Shown: one piece after another, positions 8,830 through 17,926 of the stretch
Layout: the number at the start of each line of letters is the position of its first letter
Position numbering within the stretch: position 1 is the first letter of the stretch
From: an uncultured Spirochaetaceae bacterium
GTDB lineage: Bacteria > Spirochaetota > Spirochaetia > Sphaerochaetales > Sphaerochaetaceae
Length of the DNA stretch: 64,000 bases
Reading direction: 5' to 3'
Assembly: GCA_944389295.1 (NCBI GenBank)
Contig: CALXLV010000006.1
Location: 19,644 to 83,643 of the forward strand
The notes under the pieces: generated by a model
What the model was told of the DNA's origin: nothing
Seen by the model: the letters and a program-made list of their open reading frames with translations, nothing else
Databases searched by the model: none
Program-made: the position numbers and the translations under genes

Positions 8830-9507
8830 TCAGGCGGTTATAGTCAGCCGCCTCCCCGAGCACGGCTCTATGTAGCTCATCGAGACAGCCTCAAGCCCGA
8901 AATCTGCTGAGGGGATGCCGCCGTACTGGACATCCCCGAGAATAGGCCAGCCCGCCCATGCGAGGTGGGCTCTTATCTGATGGCGGAAGCCGCGCGTTAT
9001 CGTGCATCTGAGGACGCCGTCCGCCTCGGGCTCTATCATCGTGGTGTAGATGCGTCCCTTCATGTATCTCGGGTTTGAATATACGGGACGGACGCTTTTG
9101 CCGCCCTTCCCGAACGAGCGGAAGCATGAGGTTATCGTGGAAGGTCCATCGAACGGCGGCAGGAACGGATACTCCTCGAACCCTTCGTCGATGCTCCTTC
9201 CTTCCGACACCCGTGCGAGATACTCCTTCTGGATCATATCCTTCTTCTGCTGCTGCATCAGCGCATCATACGCTTTCTGGCTGCGCGCTATCAGCACAAG
9301 CCCCTTGGTGAGATTGTCCAGACGGTGAATGACACCCCCCTCCCACTCATTCTCCCCGTGGCAGCATCGTATCTCAGGATAGTATGCGGAAGCGATGGAA
9401 AGGAGCGTGATACCATCAATGGTGGTTTTCAGAGGTACCGTGGGTATCCCGCTCTCCTTCCAGTAGACGAGGGTATCAGGCCCCTCAAAGAGAAGCCTAG
9501 TTGTCAC
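8830..9507 (-). CDS. RluA-family RNA pseudouridine synthase
   Basis: 225-residue stand-alone catalytic domain that isomerises uridines in rRNA or tRNA. The motif HRLDNLTKGLVL (61-72) carries the catalytic Asp64. The C-terminal RGFRHQIRAHLAWAGWPILGD is the family's second signature. There is no S4 RNA-binding domain, as in the shorter RluA/TruC-like members, so target specificity cannot be assigned. Its first 11 bp overlap the end of the upstream BAX-inhibitor gene. Confidence 0.88.
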   Translation of the reverse strand: MTTRLLFEGPDTLVYWKESGIPTVPLKTTIDGITLLSIASAYYPEIRCCHGENEWEGGVIHRLDNLTKGLVLIARSQKAYDALMQQQKKDMIQKEYLARVSEGRSIDEGFEEYPFLPPFDGPSTITSCFRSFGKGGKSVRPVYSNPRYMKGRIYTTMIEPEADGVLRCTITRGFRHQIRAHLAWAGWPILGDVQYGGIPSADFGLEAVSMSYIEPCSGRRLTITA

Positions 9508-10204
9508 TGCGGCCGAAAATCCTCACCAGATAGAGGAAGATGTTGATGAAATCGAGGTAGAGGTCAAGCGCGCCGAGAATACCGATCTTCGTAAGCTCCT
9601 CAGAGGTCATATCAGAGCCGAATCTGCTGTTCATATCGGCAATGCGCTGCGAATCCCAGGCGGTGAGACCGGTAAAGAGCACCACTCCGATCACAGAGAC
9701 GACAAGATCGAACATCGACGAGCGGAAGATGAGGTTGAGCAGCATCGCTATAAGAAGCCCGAAGAGTCCCATCGTAAGATAGCCGCCTATGCCGCGGAGA
9801 TCCTTTTTCGTGACTGCTCCATAGACTGCGCCCGCTGCGAATACTGCGGCCGCGGCAATGAACGCCTGCACGATAACGGCCTCGGCATAGACGAGGAATA
9901 CAGAGGAAAGAGTGAGGCCCGTCAGCGCTGAATAGGCGATGAATATGCCCGTCGCCGCTCCTGTGGAAAGCCTCTCAACCTTCGATGAGAGTGCCATCAC
10001 AAGCACTATCTGCGCGACGAAAATCACTATCGATGTCAGAGGATTGCCGAAGAGAAACCTCAGAAGCGTCACGGAGTGAGCCGTGGCATACGAGACTCCC
10101 GCCGTTATGGCAAGTCCGGCTACCATCCAGAGATATACGTTCCTCATCAGGACGTTCTCCCTGACCCTTATATCCTTTAAAACAACCGCTTTTCTTTCAT
10201 TCAT
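9497..10204 (-). CDS. Bax inhibitor-1/YccA family membrane protein
   Basis: 235-residue inner-membrane protein with seven hydrophobic helices, of the BI-1/YccA family. Bacterial members have been linked to calcium leak and to modulation of FtsH; the role here is unknown. Features typical of the family are the polar N-terminus before the first helix, TAWDSQRI in the last third, and the final YLDFINIFLYLVRIFG. ATG 10204 is preceded by AAAGGAG; the in-frame TTG upstream has no support. Confidence 0.85.
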   Translation of the reverse strand: MNERKAVVLKDIRVRENVLMRNVYLWMVAGLAITAGVSYATAHSVTLLRFLFGNPLTSIVIFVAQIVLVMALSSKVERLSTGAATGIFIAYSALTGLTLSSVFLVYAEAVIVQAFIAAAAVFAAGAVYGAVTKKDLRGIGGYLTMGLFGLLIAMLLNLIFRSSMFDLVVSVIGVVLFTGLTAWDSQRIADMNSRFGSDMTSEELTKIGILGALDLYLDFINIFLYLVRIFGRSDN

Positions 10205-10300
10205 AGGAAATTCTCCTTTATACAGATAATACAACACCCTCGCACTGTAGGCAAATGCGCCGGTACAGCTTCATCAACAATACAGATATAATGAAAGACG

Positions 10301-11794
10301 ATGAAGGAACGCACCTACTTAGCGATCGATCTCAAATCATTCTACGCATCCGTCGAATGCGCCGCGCGCGGACTCGATCCGATGGACACAGCTCTCGTCG
10401 TGGCCGATGAGAGCCGCACGGACAAGACAATCTGCCTCGCTGTCTCCCCTGCCCTGAAAGCATACGGAATACCGGGCAGATGCCGTCTTTTCGAGGTGAA
10501 GGAGAAAGTCAGGGAGGCAAACGAGGAGAGACGGAAGAGAGCGCCGGAAGGAAAGCTGAGTAGCACATCTTCCGTCAGCGCGGCAGAACTCCGGGACAAT
10601 CCGTCCCGCGCTCTCGGTTTCATCATAGCAAAGCCAAAAATGGCGCTGTACATGCGGAAAAGTGCTGAGATCTACGGTATATATCTTAAAAGCATCTCCC
10701 CCGATGACATATATGTCTATTCAATAGACGAGGTGTTCATCGATGCCACGGACTATCTTGCGCTCTACCATCTCTCCGCGGAGGAGTTCGCCAGAAAGCT
10801 GATACTCAGCGTGCTTGAGGCTACAGGCATAACCGCAACCGCGGGAATCGGAGAGAATCTCTATCTTGCCAAAGTCGCGATGGACATAAGGGCAAAGCAC
10901 ATAGAAGCCGATGAAAACGGCGTGAGGATCGCGCGTCTGGATGAGATGGAGTACAGGAGGACGCTCTGGACGCACAGGCCGCTGACAGACTTCTGGCGCG
11001 TAGGCAGAGGATATGCGAAGAAGCTGGTGGAGAAACGCATCTTCACCATGGGCGACATAGCCCGTTGCTCCGTTGAGAACGAGGAGGTGCTCTACCGCCT
11101 CTTTGGCGTGAACGCCGAGCTTCTGATAGACCATGCATGGGGATGGGAGCCGTGCACGATGAAGGACATCAAGGCATACAGGCCGGCATCCAGCAGCATC
11201 GGACAGGGACAGGTGCTGCCGTGCGGATATGATGCGGACAAAGCGAGGCTCGCGGTGAGGGAGATGGCCGACATGATCTCTCTCGATCTCGTCGGGAAAT
11301 GCCTCGTCACCGACCAGATCGTGCTCTCCGTCGGCTACGACATTGAGAACATCAGAGGCAGAAATGATTTCCACGGGGAGACGAAGACTGATTTCTACGG
11401 ACGGACAGTCCCGAAAGGCGCGAACGGCTCAGCCGGACTCGGCGGCTTCACATCGTCATCCAGATGCATCATGGATGCCGTGACGGAACTCTATGACAGG
11501 ATAACCGACAGAAGCCTGCTCGTAAGGAGACTGTATCTCACGGCCGTCCATGTGATTTCCGAAAGCGATGCAGAGAGGGATGAATGGAGGCAGGGAGAGC
11601 TCTTCTCCGATGACGGAGAGGAGGAAAAGCGGGAGATGGATGCCGAGGAGCGAAGAAAGGAACGCTCACTGCAGCAGGCCGCGCTCTCGATAAAGAAGAA
11701 ATTCGGCCGCAACGCGATACTCAGGGGAATGAGCTATGAGGAAGGCGCCACGGCGAAAGAGCGGAACATGATGATAGGAGGCCACAACGCATGA
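10301..11794 (+). CDS. Y-family DNA polymerase (UvrX/UmuC-like)
   Basis: 497-residue translesion polymerase. The palm carries Asp10 in YLAIDLKSFYASVE and the catalytic Asp143-Glu144 in YSIDEVFID. Thumb and little-finger regions follow, ending in a basic tail. Among Y-family enzymes the sequence, length and YolD-like partner resemble the Firmicute UvrX group rather than DinB. A TATAAT at 10287-10292 lies 8 nt before ATG 10301, with no Shine-Dalgarno. I could not identify a LexA-type operator. It is the first gene of a three-gene group with a YolD-like protein and Bcp. Confidence 0.9.
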   Translation: MKERTYLAIDLKSFYASVECAARGLDPMDTALVVADESRTDKTICLAVSPALKAYGIPGRCRLFEVKEKVREANEERRKRAPEGKLSSTSSVSAAELRDNPSRALGFIIAKPKMALYMRKSAEIYGIYLKSISPDDIYVYSIDEVFIDATDYLALYHLSAEEFARKLILSVLEATGITATAGIGENLYLAKVAMDIRAKHIEADENGVRIARLDEMEYRRTLWTHRPLTDFWRVGRGYAKKLVEKRIFTMGDIARCSVENEEVLYRLFGVNAELLIDHAWGWEPCTMKDIKAYRPASSSIGQGQVLPCGYDADKARLAVREMADMISLDLVGKCLVTDQIVLSVGYDIENIRGRNDFHGETKTDFYGRTVPKGANGSAGLGGFTSSSRCIMDAVTELYDRITDRSLLVRRLYLTAVHVISESDAERDEWRQGELFSDDGEEEKREMDAEERRKERSLQQAALSIKKKFGRNAILRGMSYEEGATAKERNMMIGGHNA

Positions 11795-12231
11795 CGAGGC
11801 CGTATGACGATATCATCAACCTGCCCCATCACGTCTCAAAGCGCCATCCACAGATGCCGCGTTCTGCGAGAGCCGCACAGTTCGCTCCGTTCGCGGCGCT
11901 CATCGGATTCGGCGACGTGATAAAGGAGAAGGAAGCACTGCTGGAACGGACAGCTGACATCTCCCCCGACGGAAAGGATGAGATTGAGAGAAAGCTGAGG
12001 GAGATTCTTGAGAACGGCGGAAAAGCCGTCATAATCCATTTCTCAGAGAAGCATGACGGAAAAAGAAGATACGAGATAACGGATGGATTGATAAAGGGCA
12101 CAGACGAAGAGGAAAAAGCGCTGATCCTCGCTGGTGGCAGGAAGGTGAAAATTGAGGATATAATCAGCATAGAAAGAAAGGATAAGGCATCGCGGATGCC
12201 TGAGGAGGATACATGCTTGAGACAGGAATGA
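11791..12231 (+). CDS. YolD-like protein partner of Y-family polymerase
   Basis: 146-residue protein overlapping the polymerase stop by 4 bp. Its N-terminus (PYDDIINLPHHVSKRHPQM followed by RAAQFAPFAAL) matches the small proteins that sit directly after UvrX-like polymerases in Firmicutes and carry YolD-like annotations. Their function is unproven; a role as a polymerase accessory factor is inferred from constant linkage. The middle is helical and charged, and the last 20 residues overlap bcp in another frame. Confidence 0.75.
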   Translation: MTRPYDDIINLPHHVSKRHPQMPRSARAAQFAPFAALIGFGDVIKEKEALLERTADISPDGKDEIERKLREILENGGKAVIIHFSEKHDGKRRYEITDGLIKGTDEEEKALILAGGRKVKIEDIISIERKDKASRMPEEDTCLRQE

Positions 12232-12680
12232 CGGCCCCCGATTTCACTCTGCCGGACGAGGACGGAAAGGAAACCACGCTCTCATCACTGAGAGGACAGA
12301 CGGTCGTGCTCTACTTCTATCCAAAGGACAACACTCCGGGATGCACGAAGGAAGCGTGCTCCCTGAGAGACAATATAGAAGAGCTCGGAAAGCTCAGCGC
12401 AGTTGTGATCGGGATAAGCCCTGACAAGGCTCAGTCGCACAAATCTTTCATAGAAAAGTTCTCCCTGCCGTTCCATCTTCTCTCCGACCCGGAGCACAGC
12501 GTGATGGAACTCTACGGGGCATACGGAGAGAAGGTGCTCTACGGAAAAAAGAGCATCGGCGTGATAAGATCGACATTCATCATCGACAAGGACGGAGTGA
12601 TAAGGAAAATCTACCGCAAGATCAATACAGCCACCCACGGCGAGGATGTGAGGAAAGCACTTGAGGAGCTGGGGCTCTGA
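12213..12680 (+). CDS. bcp: Thioredoxin-dependent peroxiredoxin, Bcp/PrxQ type
   Basis: 155 residues. It reduces hydrogen peroxide and organic hydroperoxides with thiol electrons. The PGCTKEAC motif gives peroxidatic Cys44 and resolving Cys49, the atypical 2-Cys spacing of PrxQ. The start ATG 12213 has GAGGAG upstream and lies inside the end of the YolD-like gene. Grouping it with a translesion polymerase suggests one damage-response transcript (inference). It is convergent with the UPF0210 gene; the 15 bp around the stop can form a small hairpin. Confidence 0.93.
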   Translation: MLETGMTAPDFTLPDEDGKETTLSSLRGQTVVLYFYPKDNTPGCTKEACSLRDNIEELGKLSAVVIGISPDKAQSHKSFIEKFSLPFHLLSDPEHSVMELYGAYGEKVLYGKKSIGVIRSTFIIDKDGVIRKIYRKINTATHGEDVRKALEELGL

Positions 12681-12691
12681 GCCCCGCTCGC

Positions 12692-14056
12692 TCAGTTCTT
12701 GAAGCTGTGGACAGGCGCGGGAATCCTTCCGCCGCGTCCGATGAAGTCGCGGCATGAGAACTTGCTGACCTTCATTATCGGGGCATAGCCCAGAAGGCCG
12801 CCAAAGGTTGCGCTCTCGCCCACTCCCTTGCCGATGACGGGAATGAGGCGCACTGCGGTGGTCTTCTGGTTTATCATTCCTATCGCCATCTCATCGGCGA
12901 TGATGCCCGAGATCGTGGAAGCCTCTGTATCTCCGGGAATGGCTATCATATCCAGTCCGACGGAGCAGATGCATGTCATCGCCTCGAGTTTCTCGATGGA
13001 GAGCGCTCCCGCGTTCACCGCGTTTATCATTCCCTGATCCTCGCTGACAGGTATAAATGATCCGCTGAGGCCGCCGACATAGCTCGAGGCCATCAGGCCG
13101 CCCTTCTTCACCTGGTCATTCAGAAGCGCGAGGGCAGCAGTCGTTCCGGGAGCGCCTGTGCGCTCAAGACCCATCAGCTCGAGGATATCGGAGATGCTGT
13201 CGCCGACAGCCGGCGTCGGCGCAAGGGAGAGGTCGACAATGCCGAAGGGAATGCCGAGTCTCTTTGATGCCTCCTTGGCGACAAGCTGTCCCAGCCTCGT
13301 TATCTTGAAAGCCGTCCGCTTTACAGTCTCGGAGAGGATTTCAAAATCCTTTCCCCTCACCCCTTCAAGCGCATGCTTTATGACGCCCGGGCCGCTGACG
13401 CCGACGTTTATCACGGCATCGGCCTCTGTCACGCCGTGGAACGCTCCGGCCATGAACGGGTTGTCATCGGGAGCATTGCAGAATACAACGAGCTTCGCGC
13501 AGCCGATAGAGTCGCGGTCCGCGGTCCTCTCCGCTGTCTCCCTGATGATTTTTCCCATCAGAGCGACGGCATCCATGTTGATGCCCGTCCTCGTGGAGCC
13601 CAGCGCGACGGATGAGCATATGCGCTCGGTGACAGAGAGGGCTTCGGGAATCGACGAGATGAGCATCCTCTCCGCTTCCGTCATGCCTTTGGCGCAGAGT
13701 GCGGAATAACCGCCGAGGAAGTTGACGCCGACATCGGATGCGGCTCTGTCCAGGGCCTTTGCGATACGGACGAAATCATCAGGGGTGCGGCAGGCTGCGG
13801 CTCCCACAATTCCTATTGGAGTGACCGAGATCCTCTTGTTGACGACCGGAATGGCGTACTCGCGCTCTATCTCCTCGCCTGTTCTGACAAGATTCTCCGC
13901 GGTCTTTGCAATCTTCGAGTATATCCTCCCGCAGAGAGTCTCAACATCGTCGGAGATGCAGTCCAGAAGCGAGATGCCCAGTGTGATCGTCCTCACATCG
14001 AGATTCTCCTTCTCTATCATCGCATTGGTTTCTATGACTTCACTGAGGTTTATCAT
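12692..14056 (-). CDS. UPF0210 (PFL-like, DUF711) family protein
   Basis: 454 residues, full length for the UPF0210 family, whose fold relates to glycyl-radical enzymes but whose activity is not established. Family-typical segments include [12 protein letters not shown] near the start, the glycine-rich middle and [20 protein letters not shown] near the end. GAGGATATGAG precedes the start. The UPF0237 ACT protein is encoded immediately upstream with a 1-bp gap. That pairing is widespread and suggests the ACT protein regulates this enzyme. Confidence 0.88.
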   Translation of the reverse strand: MINLSEVIETNAMIEKENLDVRTITLGISLLDCISDDVETLCGRIYSKIAKTAENLVRTGEEIEREYAIPVVNKRISVTPIGIVGAAACRTPDDFVRIAKALDRAASDVGVNFLGGYSALCAKGMTEAERMLISSIPEALSVTERICSSVALGSTRTGINMDAVALMGKIIRETAERTADRDSIGCAKLVVFCNAPDDNPFMAGAFHGVTEADAVINVGVSGPGVIKHALEGVRGKDFEILSETVKRTAFKITRLGQLVAKEASKRLGIPFGIVDLSLAPTPAVGDSISDILELMGLERTGAPGTTAALALLNDQVKKGGLMASSYVGGLSGSFIPVSEDQGMINAVNAGALSIEKLEAMTCICSVGLDMIAIPGDTEASTISGIIADEMAIGMINQKTTAVRLIPVIGKGVGESATFGGLLGYAPIMKVSKFSCRDFIGRGGRIPAPVHSFKN

Positions 14057-14057
14057 C

Positions 14058-14330
14058 TCATATCCTCTGCATGCTCTCGAAGATCTCTTCCCTCTGCAGC
14101 TTTATGATGCAGCCTATCTTCCTGCCGAGCTCCTCGAGCCCGTCGGAGAGGGCGATGAAAGCCTTGTCCGTGCAGCTGGTGTCGCAGATCATCATCATAT
14201 TGAAATAGCCGTCGACGATCGTCTGGCTTATGTCGAGAATGTTCACATTGCTCTCGGCAAGGAACGTGCATACGCGGGCAATGATTCCCACCTGATCCTT
14301 GCCGACTACAGTTATTATCGATTTACCCAT
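14058..14330 (-). CDS. UPF0237 ACT-domain protein
   Basis: 90-residue single ACT domain ([27 protein letters not shown]) of the UPF0237 family, a likely small-ligand sensor. ATG 14330 sits behind GAGGTGATT; a GTG two codons upstream lies in that ribosome site and is less likely. It is paired with the UPF0210 gene. Confidence 0.9.
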   Translation of the reverse strand: MGKSIITVVGKDQVGIIARVCTFLAESNVNILDISQTIVDGYFNMMMICDTSCTDKAFIALSDGLEELGRKIGCIIKLQREEIFESMQRI

Positions 14331-14419
14331 AATCACCTCTCAGAATACAGGCTCCATCCTACATGAAGTGGAGGAGAAATAACAACAAGGTGAAAGTGCC
14401 GTAGCAGAGGCGGAAACGC

Positions 14420-15010
14420 TCAGACAGCTCCGCTCAGGAGAGCCGATGCCGGCTCGTAGCCGAGCATATAGACAAGGGCGAGGGCTGAGAGGATGTACGA
14501 GGTGTCATTCTCAGGCGACGGAGAGAGCTTTTCATACTCCCTGTGCCTTGCCTTGAGCTCGGAGAGAACATCCGATGTGAAGCGGACGTTCAGCCTCACC
14601 TCCCCGCTCGAGAGGTGGGCCTTGAGGTATCTGTTGAGCCTGCGCTCATACTTCATGTGCTCACGCAGCGAACCGCGGAAGAGATCGGGATTATGAGGAT
14701 GGGTGAAGATATCGGCGGCATAGTGCGATATCTTGCCGAGCCTGTAGGCTGATACTATCCCGCGTCCACCCTCATAGCTTCTCAGCAGCCTCTCTATGCG
14801 CATCATCGCCGTCCTGTAGTTGTGCCCGCGGCTCTCATCGCCGGGCGCGACGCCCCTGAGGTATGTCTTTACGAAGATATCCGGCTGGATGCTGCCGTAG
14901 AGATACGCGGCGGCCTCAAGCAGTCCGGGAAGCGGACGCAGCTGGAAGAGCATGAAGAATCCTGTATGTATATGGCTGATAAGTCTCAATCGATTTTCCC
15001 TCGGTCCCAT
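14420..15010 (-). CDS. Zinc-dependent phospholipase C-like protein
   Basis: About 196 residues. The arrangement AYLYGSIQPDI followed by KISHYAADIFTHPHN matches the zinc-dependent phospholipase C / S1-P1 nuclease fold, with His and Asp residues placed to bind metal. No clear signal peptide is seen, so it may be cytoplasmic. The start is uncertain: ATG 15010 is used, while TTG 15067 would add 19 unconserved residues. Neither has a good Shine-Dalgarno. The substrate is unknown. Confidence 0.65.
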   Translation of the reverse strand: MGPRENRLRLISHIHTGFFMLFQLRPLPGLLEAAAYLYGSIQPDIFVKTYLRGVAPGDESRGHNYRTAMMRIERLLRSYEGGRGIVSAYRLGKISHYAADIFTHPHNPDLFRGSLREHMKYERRLNRYLKAHLSSGEVRLNVRFTSDVLSELKARHREYEKLSPSPENDTSYILSALALVYMLGYEPASALLSGAV

Positions 15011-15230
15011 ATAAACGGATAAATGTAAACTCTGTGCATAGTTCTCTTTATCCGGTGATGAAATCAATCGTTAAAATGAATACAACATAAACGACGGGGA
15101 CTTCAAGGGAACGGAAGCCGGAGAGACGAAGAAAAATAGAAAAATCACAGCATCGGACGGAGTGTCCGGCAAATGGGAAAAGCTGTGCAGAGATACTCAT
15201 TCATGGAGAATGCCGTGCTATGATGGGAAT

Positions 15231-15779
15231 ATGAGAATGCGTCTATTCCTGACAGCGGCAATCATGCTCGCAGCATCAGCTCTCTATGCCTCATACAGCG
15301 TCGTGCTACCATATGACGGCGAAAGCTGTTTCGAGATAATCGGGGATGACGGAGAGAGCATCCTCCTCGACGACTACATCTGGTCAAAACGATGGAATGG
15401 GCTTCATCTCGAGCGCATGGGCGATCACATCTATATGATAACCGATGATGACGGCTCAATCATCACAGCCGGCCGGGAAGCCTCTCAGGATGAGCTTGAG
15501 GACATCCTTGATTTCTGGGATGCCTCAACGCTTATAACAGAGGGCATCATGCCGCCGCATGAGGCTCTTGATGAGAGCGGCGTAAAGGCTGTCGTGACGA
15601 CATCACGGGAGAGCGGGAGGGACCTCGCTGTCCTGGACAGGCTTGGCATCGATGTCATCAGGGCTGGACGTGGCGATGTCATTGAAATAGATGACGCCGT
15701 GCCCGAGAAGAGTCTCAGCAGCGAGCACATACTCGTCACATGCCCTGAGTGCGGGAGCATCTTCGCTCTCTATCTGTAA
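15231..15779 (+). CDS. Secreted protein of unknown function
   Basis: 182 residues starting with a clear signal peptide (basic MRMR, hydrophobic core, ALYA cleavage site). The mature part is acidic, with many Asp/Glu-Gly turns and a final CPECGSIFALYL containing a Cys pair that could bind metal or form a disulfide. I do not recognise the family. ATG 15231 is chosen because TATGAT (15219-15224, with TG upstream) lies exactly 6 nt before it; ATG 15237 is an alternative. It is convergent with the AraC gene, one base apart. Confidence 0.6.
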   Translation: MRMRLFLTAAIMLAASALYASYSVVLPYDGESCFEIIGDDGESILLDDYIWSKRWNGLHLERMGDHIYMITDDDGSIITAGREASQDELEDILDFWDASTLITEGIMPPHEALDESGVKAVVTTSRESGRDLAVLDRLGIDVIRAGRGDVIEIDDAVPEKSLSSEHILVTCPECGSIFALYL

Positions 15780-15780
15780 T

Positions 15781-16644
15781 TCACTTAGCCTTTTTGCCCG
15801 ACTTCGCATGCTCCTTCCTGAATTTCAGCGGGGAGATGCCTGTATATTCCTTGAATACTCTGTCGAATGTCTTGACGCTGCCGAAACCGCAGCTGAGCGC
15901 CACCTCGCTGATGCTGCCGCGTCCTGAGACAAGCTCCGACTTGGCCCTGCTTATCCTGTACGAAGTGAGATAGTCATAGAATGTGATTCCGGTATATTCC
16001 TTGAACACCCGTGAGAAATATGTGGGGACGTATCCTGCCCTCTCCGCCGCCTCAGGCAGAGTGATCGGTGAGCTGTAGTCCTTCTCGATCATGGCAAAGA
16101 CCTTCGATATTCTCTCCCTTACCCTGCTCTCGACGGCACTGCACTCGACTGAGACGGGGCTTACGCCGCTGTCCGCGGCAAGTGCCGTGATTGCGAAGAG
16201 CGCCGACCTGATCCTGAGTTCATCCAGCGGCTTTTCCACATCAAGTCCGTCAAGCCCTGTTATGAGGGAGACAAGGTGCTTCCTGTCCTCATCCTTCCAT
16301 GTCTCGGTTGTGCGGGGATTCCTGCAGAGGCCGCGTCTGACGGCTTCGGAAACGGAAGGAAACGACGGCGTACCGCCGAGCATATCAATAGAGAATATGA
16401 TTGTGACAAGTTCCGCATCGCCGGAGAAATAGAAATGGCTGTCATCAGGTCCTATGATTACGGCATCACCTTCTTTGACGACGGTTTCTGTGCCGTTTAT
16501 AAGCAGTTTCTGAATACCGCTGGAGACATAGGTTATCTCTATTTCCTTATGCCAGTGCATCGGAAAGGCGCGTATTCCCGCATTGTGAACGAGGACGTAA
16601 TGAAGTTCCTGCTCAGAAGTCCCAAACATAAAAGGTGCGTACAT
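15781..16644 (-). CDS. AraC family transcriptional regulator with cupin sensor
   Basis: 287 residues. The N-terminal cupin (MHWHKEIEITYVSSG) would sense a small ligand, often a sugar. The two C-terminal helix-turn-helix motifs span about the last 100 residues (SSPITLPEAAERAGYVPTYF and the GSISEVALSCGF segment). ATG 16644 is preferred to ATG 16683. It has AGAGG at correct spacing, and a promoter (TTGCCT, 17 bp, TAATGT) ends 3 nt before ATG 16683, so a transcript would start too late to include that codon. The target is unknown; no sugar operon is adjacent. Confidence 0.82.
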   Translation of the reverse strand: MYAPFMFGTSEQELHYVLVHNAGIRAFPMHWHKEIEITYVSSGIQKLLINGTETVVKEGDAVIIGPDDSHFYFSGDAELVTIIFSIDMLGGTPSFPSVSEAVRRGLCRNPRTTETWKDEDRKHLVSLITGLDGLDVEKPLDELRIRSALFAITALAADSGVSPVSVECSAVESRVRERISKVFAMIEKDYSSPITLPEAAERAGYVPTYFSRVFKEYTGITFYDYLTSYRISRAKSELVSGRGSISEVALSCGFGSVKTFDRVFKEYTGISPLKFRKEHAKSGKKAK

Positions 16645-16803
16645 TCTTCTATCCTCTTCCGGGCTCGCCGGAATCTTTTGCATAATACATTAGCAGGAAA
16701 AGCATCAATAGGCAAAACCTTTCTGCGATATTGTTCGAATTTAATCAAAACCTATATAAAACCAAATGAAAAATACTGTATTTTACTGAAAGAATACTGG
16801 TGT

Positions 16804-16825
16804 ATGCCCCGGATTTCCGGGGCAT
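16804..16825 (-). terminator. Hairpin after CDF gene, no U-tract
   Basis: Perfect 9-bp stem ATGCCCCGG / CCGGGGCAT around ATTT, directly after the CDF stop codon. There is no run of T on either strand, so termination or 3' protection is possible but not certain. Confidence 0.45.
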
Positions 16826-16833
16826 GAAACACA

Positions 16834-17766
16834 TCAGCCAAGCATTTCGGAGCCTTCCGGAGACGGAACGGCATACTCCATCCAGCTGGGATCGACGGTG
16901 AAGACTATGTCCGTATCGCTCCACGGCCAAGACTCCTTTATCTCGCGGAGCATCTCCTTCCTGATGCGGTCTATCCTGCTTACCGGGATATCCTCACGGA
17001 GGATGACGTGGATGGTGGAGCTTACCGTGCGTCCGCGCTTTGCGGCATAGATTAGGTAGTCACGGAAGCGGTAGACGCGGCTGTATTTCTCCACCACTGC
17101 CTCAAGTCTCTCCTGTATCTCCTTCGGCGGCGCCGCATCCAGAAGGTCCCTCACCGCGGAGACAAGCTGCTTTATAAGCGAAGGCGCGAGAACCACAGCG
17201 AAAAGCACTGTAATGCAGGGGTCTATAAGGACGGCGATGGAATCATAGCCGAGACGGAAGAGGACCTCCATCAGCGCGAACGATATCAGTACGGAGACGC
17301 TTATTAGTATATCGTTGAGCCAGCTTCTTGATTCGGCACGGAGGATCGGGGAGCCGAGTTCTTTGGCCATCGCACGGAGGAAAATATATACTCCGAGGCA
17401 TCCTATGATCGAGATGAGCGTGAAAATAAGCCCGAGTGAGGCTTCTACAACCCTTCCGCCCGTGAAGAGCGACATAAACGCTCTGTATGCCAGCGTGGCG
17501 TTCATAGTGAGGAGCACCATCGTCCTTATGACGATGTAGAACGGTTCGTAGGCTCCGTATCCGAACTGGTAATACTCATCATCCCTTCTGCCGATAAGGC
17601 GTACGACTGATCCCGAAAGAAGGATGAATATTGACTGTACCATCGAATAAAGTCCGTCGAACATCATCGACGAGGAGCCGGATGCGAGTGCAAAGGCAAT
17701 GCCAAGCACACCGAAAGCGAAGCAGATCAGCGTCACTGATCTGATGCAGATTATTTCCTTTCTCAT
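16834..17766 (-). CDS. Cation diffusion facilitator (CDF) metal exporter
   Basis: 310-residue inner-membrane protein with about six hydrophobic helices and a cytoplasmic C-terminal domain. It is expected to export a divalent metal in exchange for protons. SSSMMFDGLYSM carries the conserved Asp of helix 2, and ESRSWLNDILIS matches the helix-5 metal site with Asp replacing one position. The C-terminal domain is long and ends in an unusual acidic/proline tail. The start ATG 17766 has no Shine-Dalgarno and directly follows a structured leader, which suggests post-transcriptional control by metal. Confidence 0.85.
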   Translation of the reverse strand: MRKEIICIRSVTLICFAFGVLGIAFALASGSSSMMFDGLYSMVQSIFILLSGSVVRLIGRRDDEYYQFGYGAYEPFYIVIRTMVLLTMNATLAYRAFMSLFTGGRVVEASLGLIFTLISIIGCLGVYIFLRAMAKELGSPILRAESRSWLNDILISVSVLISFALMEVLFRLGYDSIAVLIDPCITVLFAVVLAPSLIKQLVSAVRDLLDAAPPKEIQERLEAVVEKYSRVYRFRDYLIYAAKRGRTVSSTIHVILREDIPVSRIDRIRKEMLREIKESWPWSDTDIVFTVDPSWMEYAVPSPEGSEMLG

Positions 17767-17857
17767 AATTGTTCCGGCAGGCTCATCCGAAGCGAATCCC
17801 CGGTCCAGGCCACGCCGTGCGGCTCACCCCGCAGGCTGCGGGAGGAACACCTTCTTT
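17767..17857 (-). ncRNA. Structured 5' leader of CDF gene, candidate riboswitch
   Basis: The mRNA from the promoter at 17864-17892 would carry about 90 nt of GC-rich leader. A closing stem pairs TGTTCC (17849-17844) with GGAACA (17775-17770), the latter ending only 3 nt before the start codon. Inside it is a perfect hairpin CCCGCA-loop-TGCGGG (17842-17828), then smaller GCC/GGC and AUUC/GGAU stems. This multi-branched layout in front of a metal exporter recalls the NiCo riboswitch, but the NiCo consensus blocks are not clearly present. A new class or a divergent member is possible. Confidence 0.4.
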
Positions 17858-17863
17858 GTTAGT

Positions 17864-17892
17864 ATTGTAACAGAATCGGGATAAAATGGCAA
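17864..17892 (-). promoter_or_regulatory. Promoter of CDF exporter gene
   Basis: TTGCCA (17892-17887), exactly 17 bp, then TACAAT (17869-17864) with a TG one base upstream. Predicted start about 17857. Confidence 0.65.
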
Positions 17893-17926
17893 ATACCGAT
17901 ATAATTACGATACTGCCGCAGGAGGA

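Noticed and set aside
10238..10300. LexA box at the polymerase promoter
   Set aside because: CTGT and ACAG occur but 16 bp apart, not the 8 of enteric boxes, and the Gram-positive GAAC/GTTC form is absent.
12671..12685. Terminator at the bcp stop codon (GGGGC/GCCCC)
   Set aside because: Only five base pairs and no T-tract on either strand.
17767..17857. Possible 4.5S/SRP RNA because of the long GC-rich fold
   Set aside because: The conserved apical GGAA loop and the GUCAG/AGCA sequences are absent on both strands.
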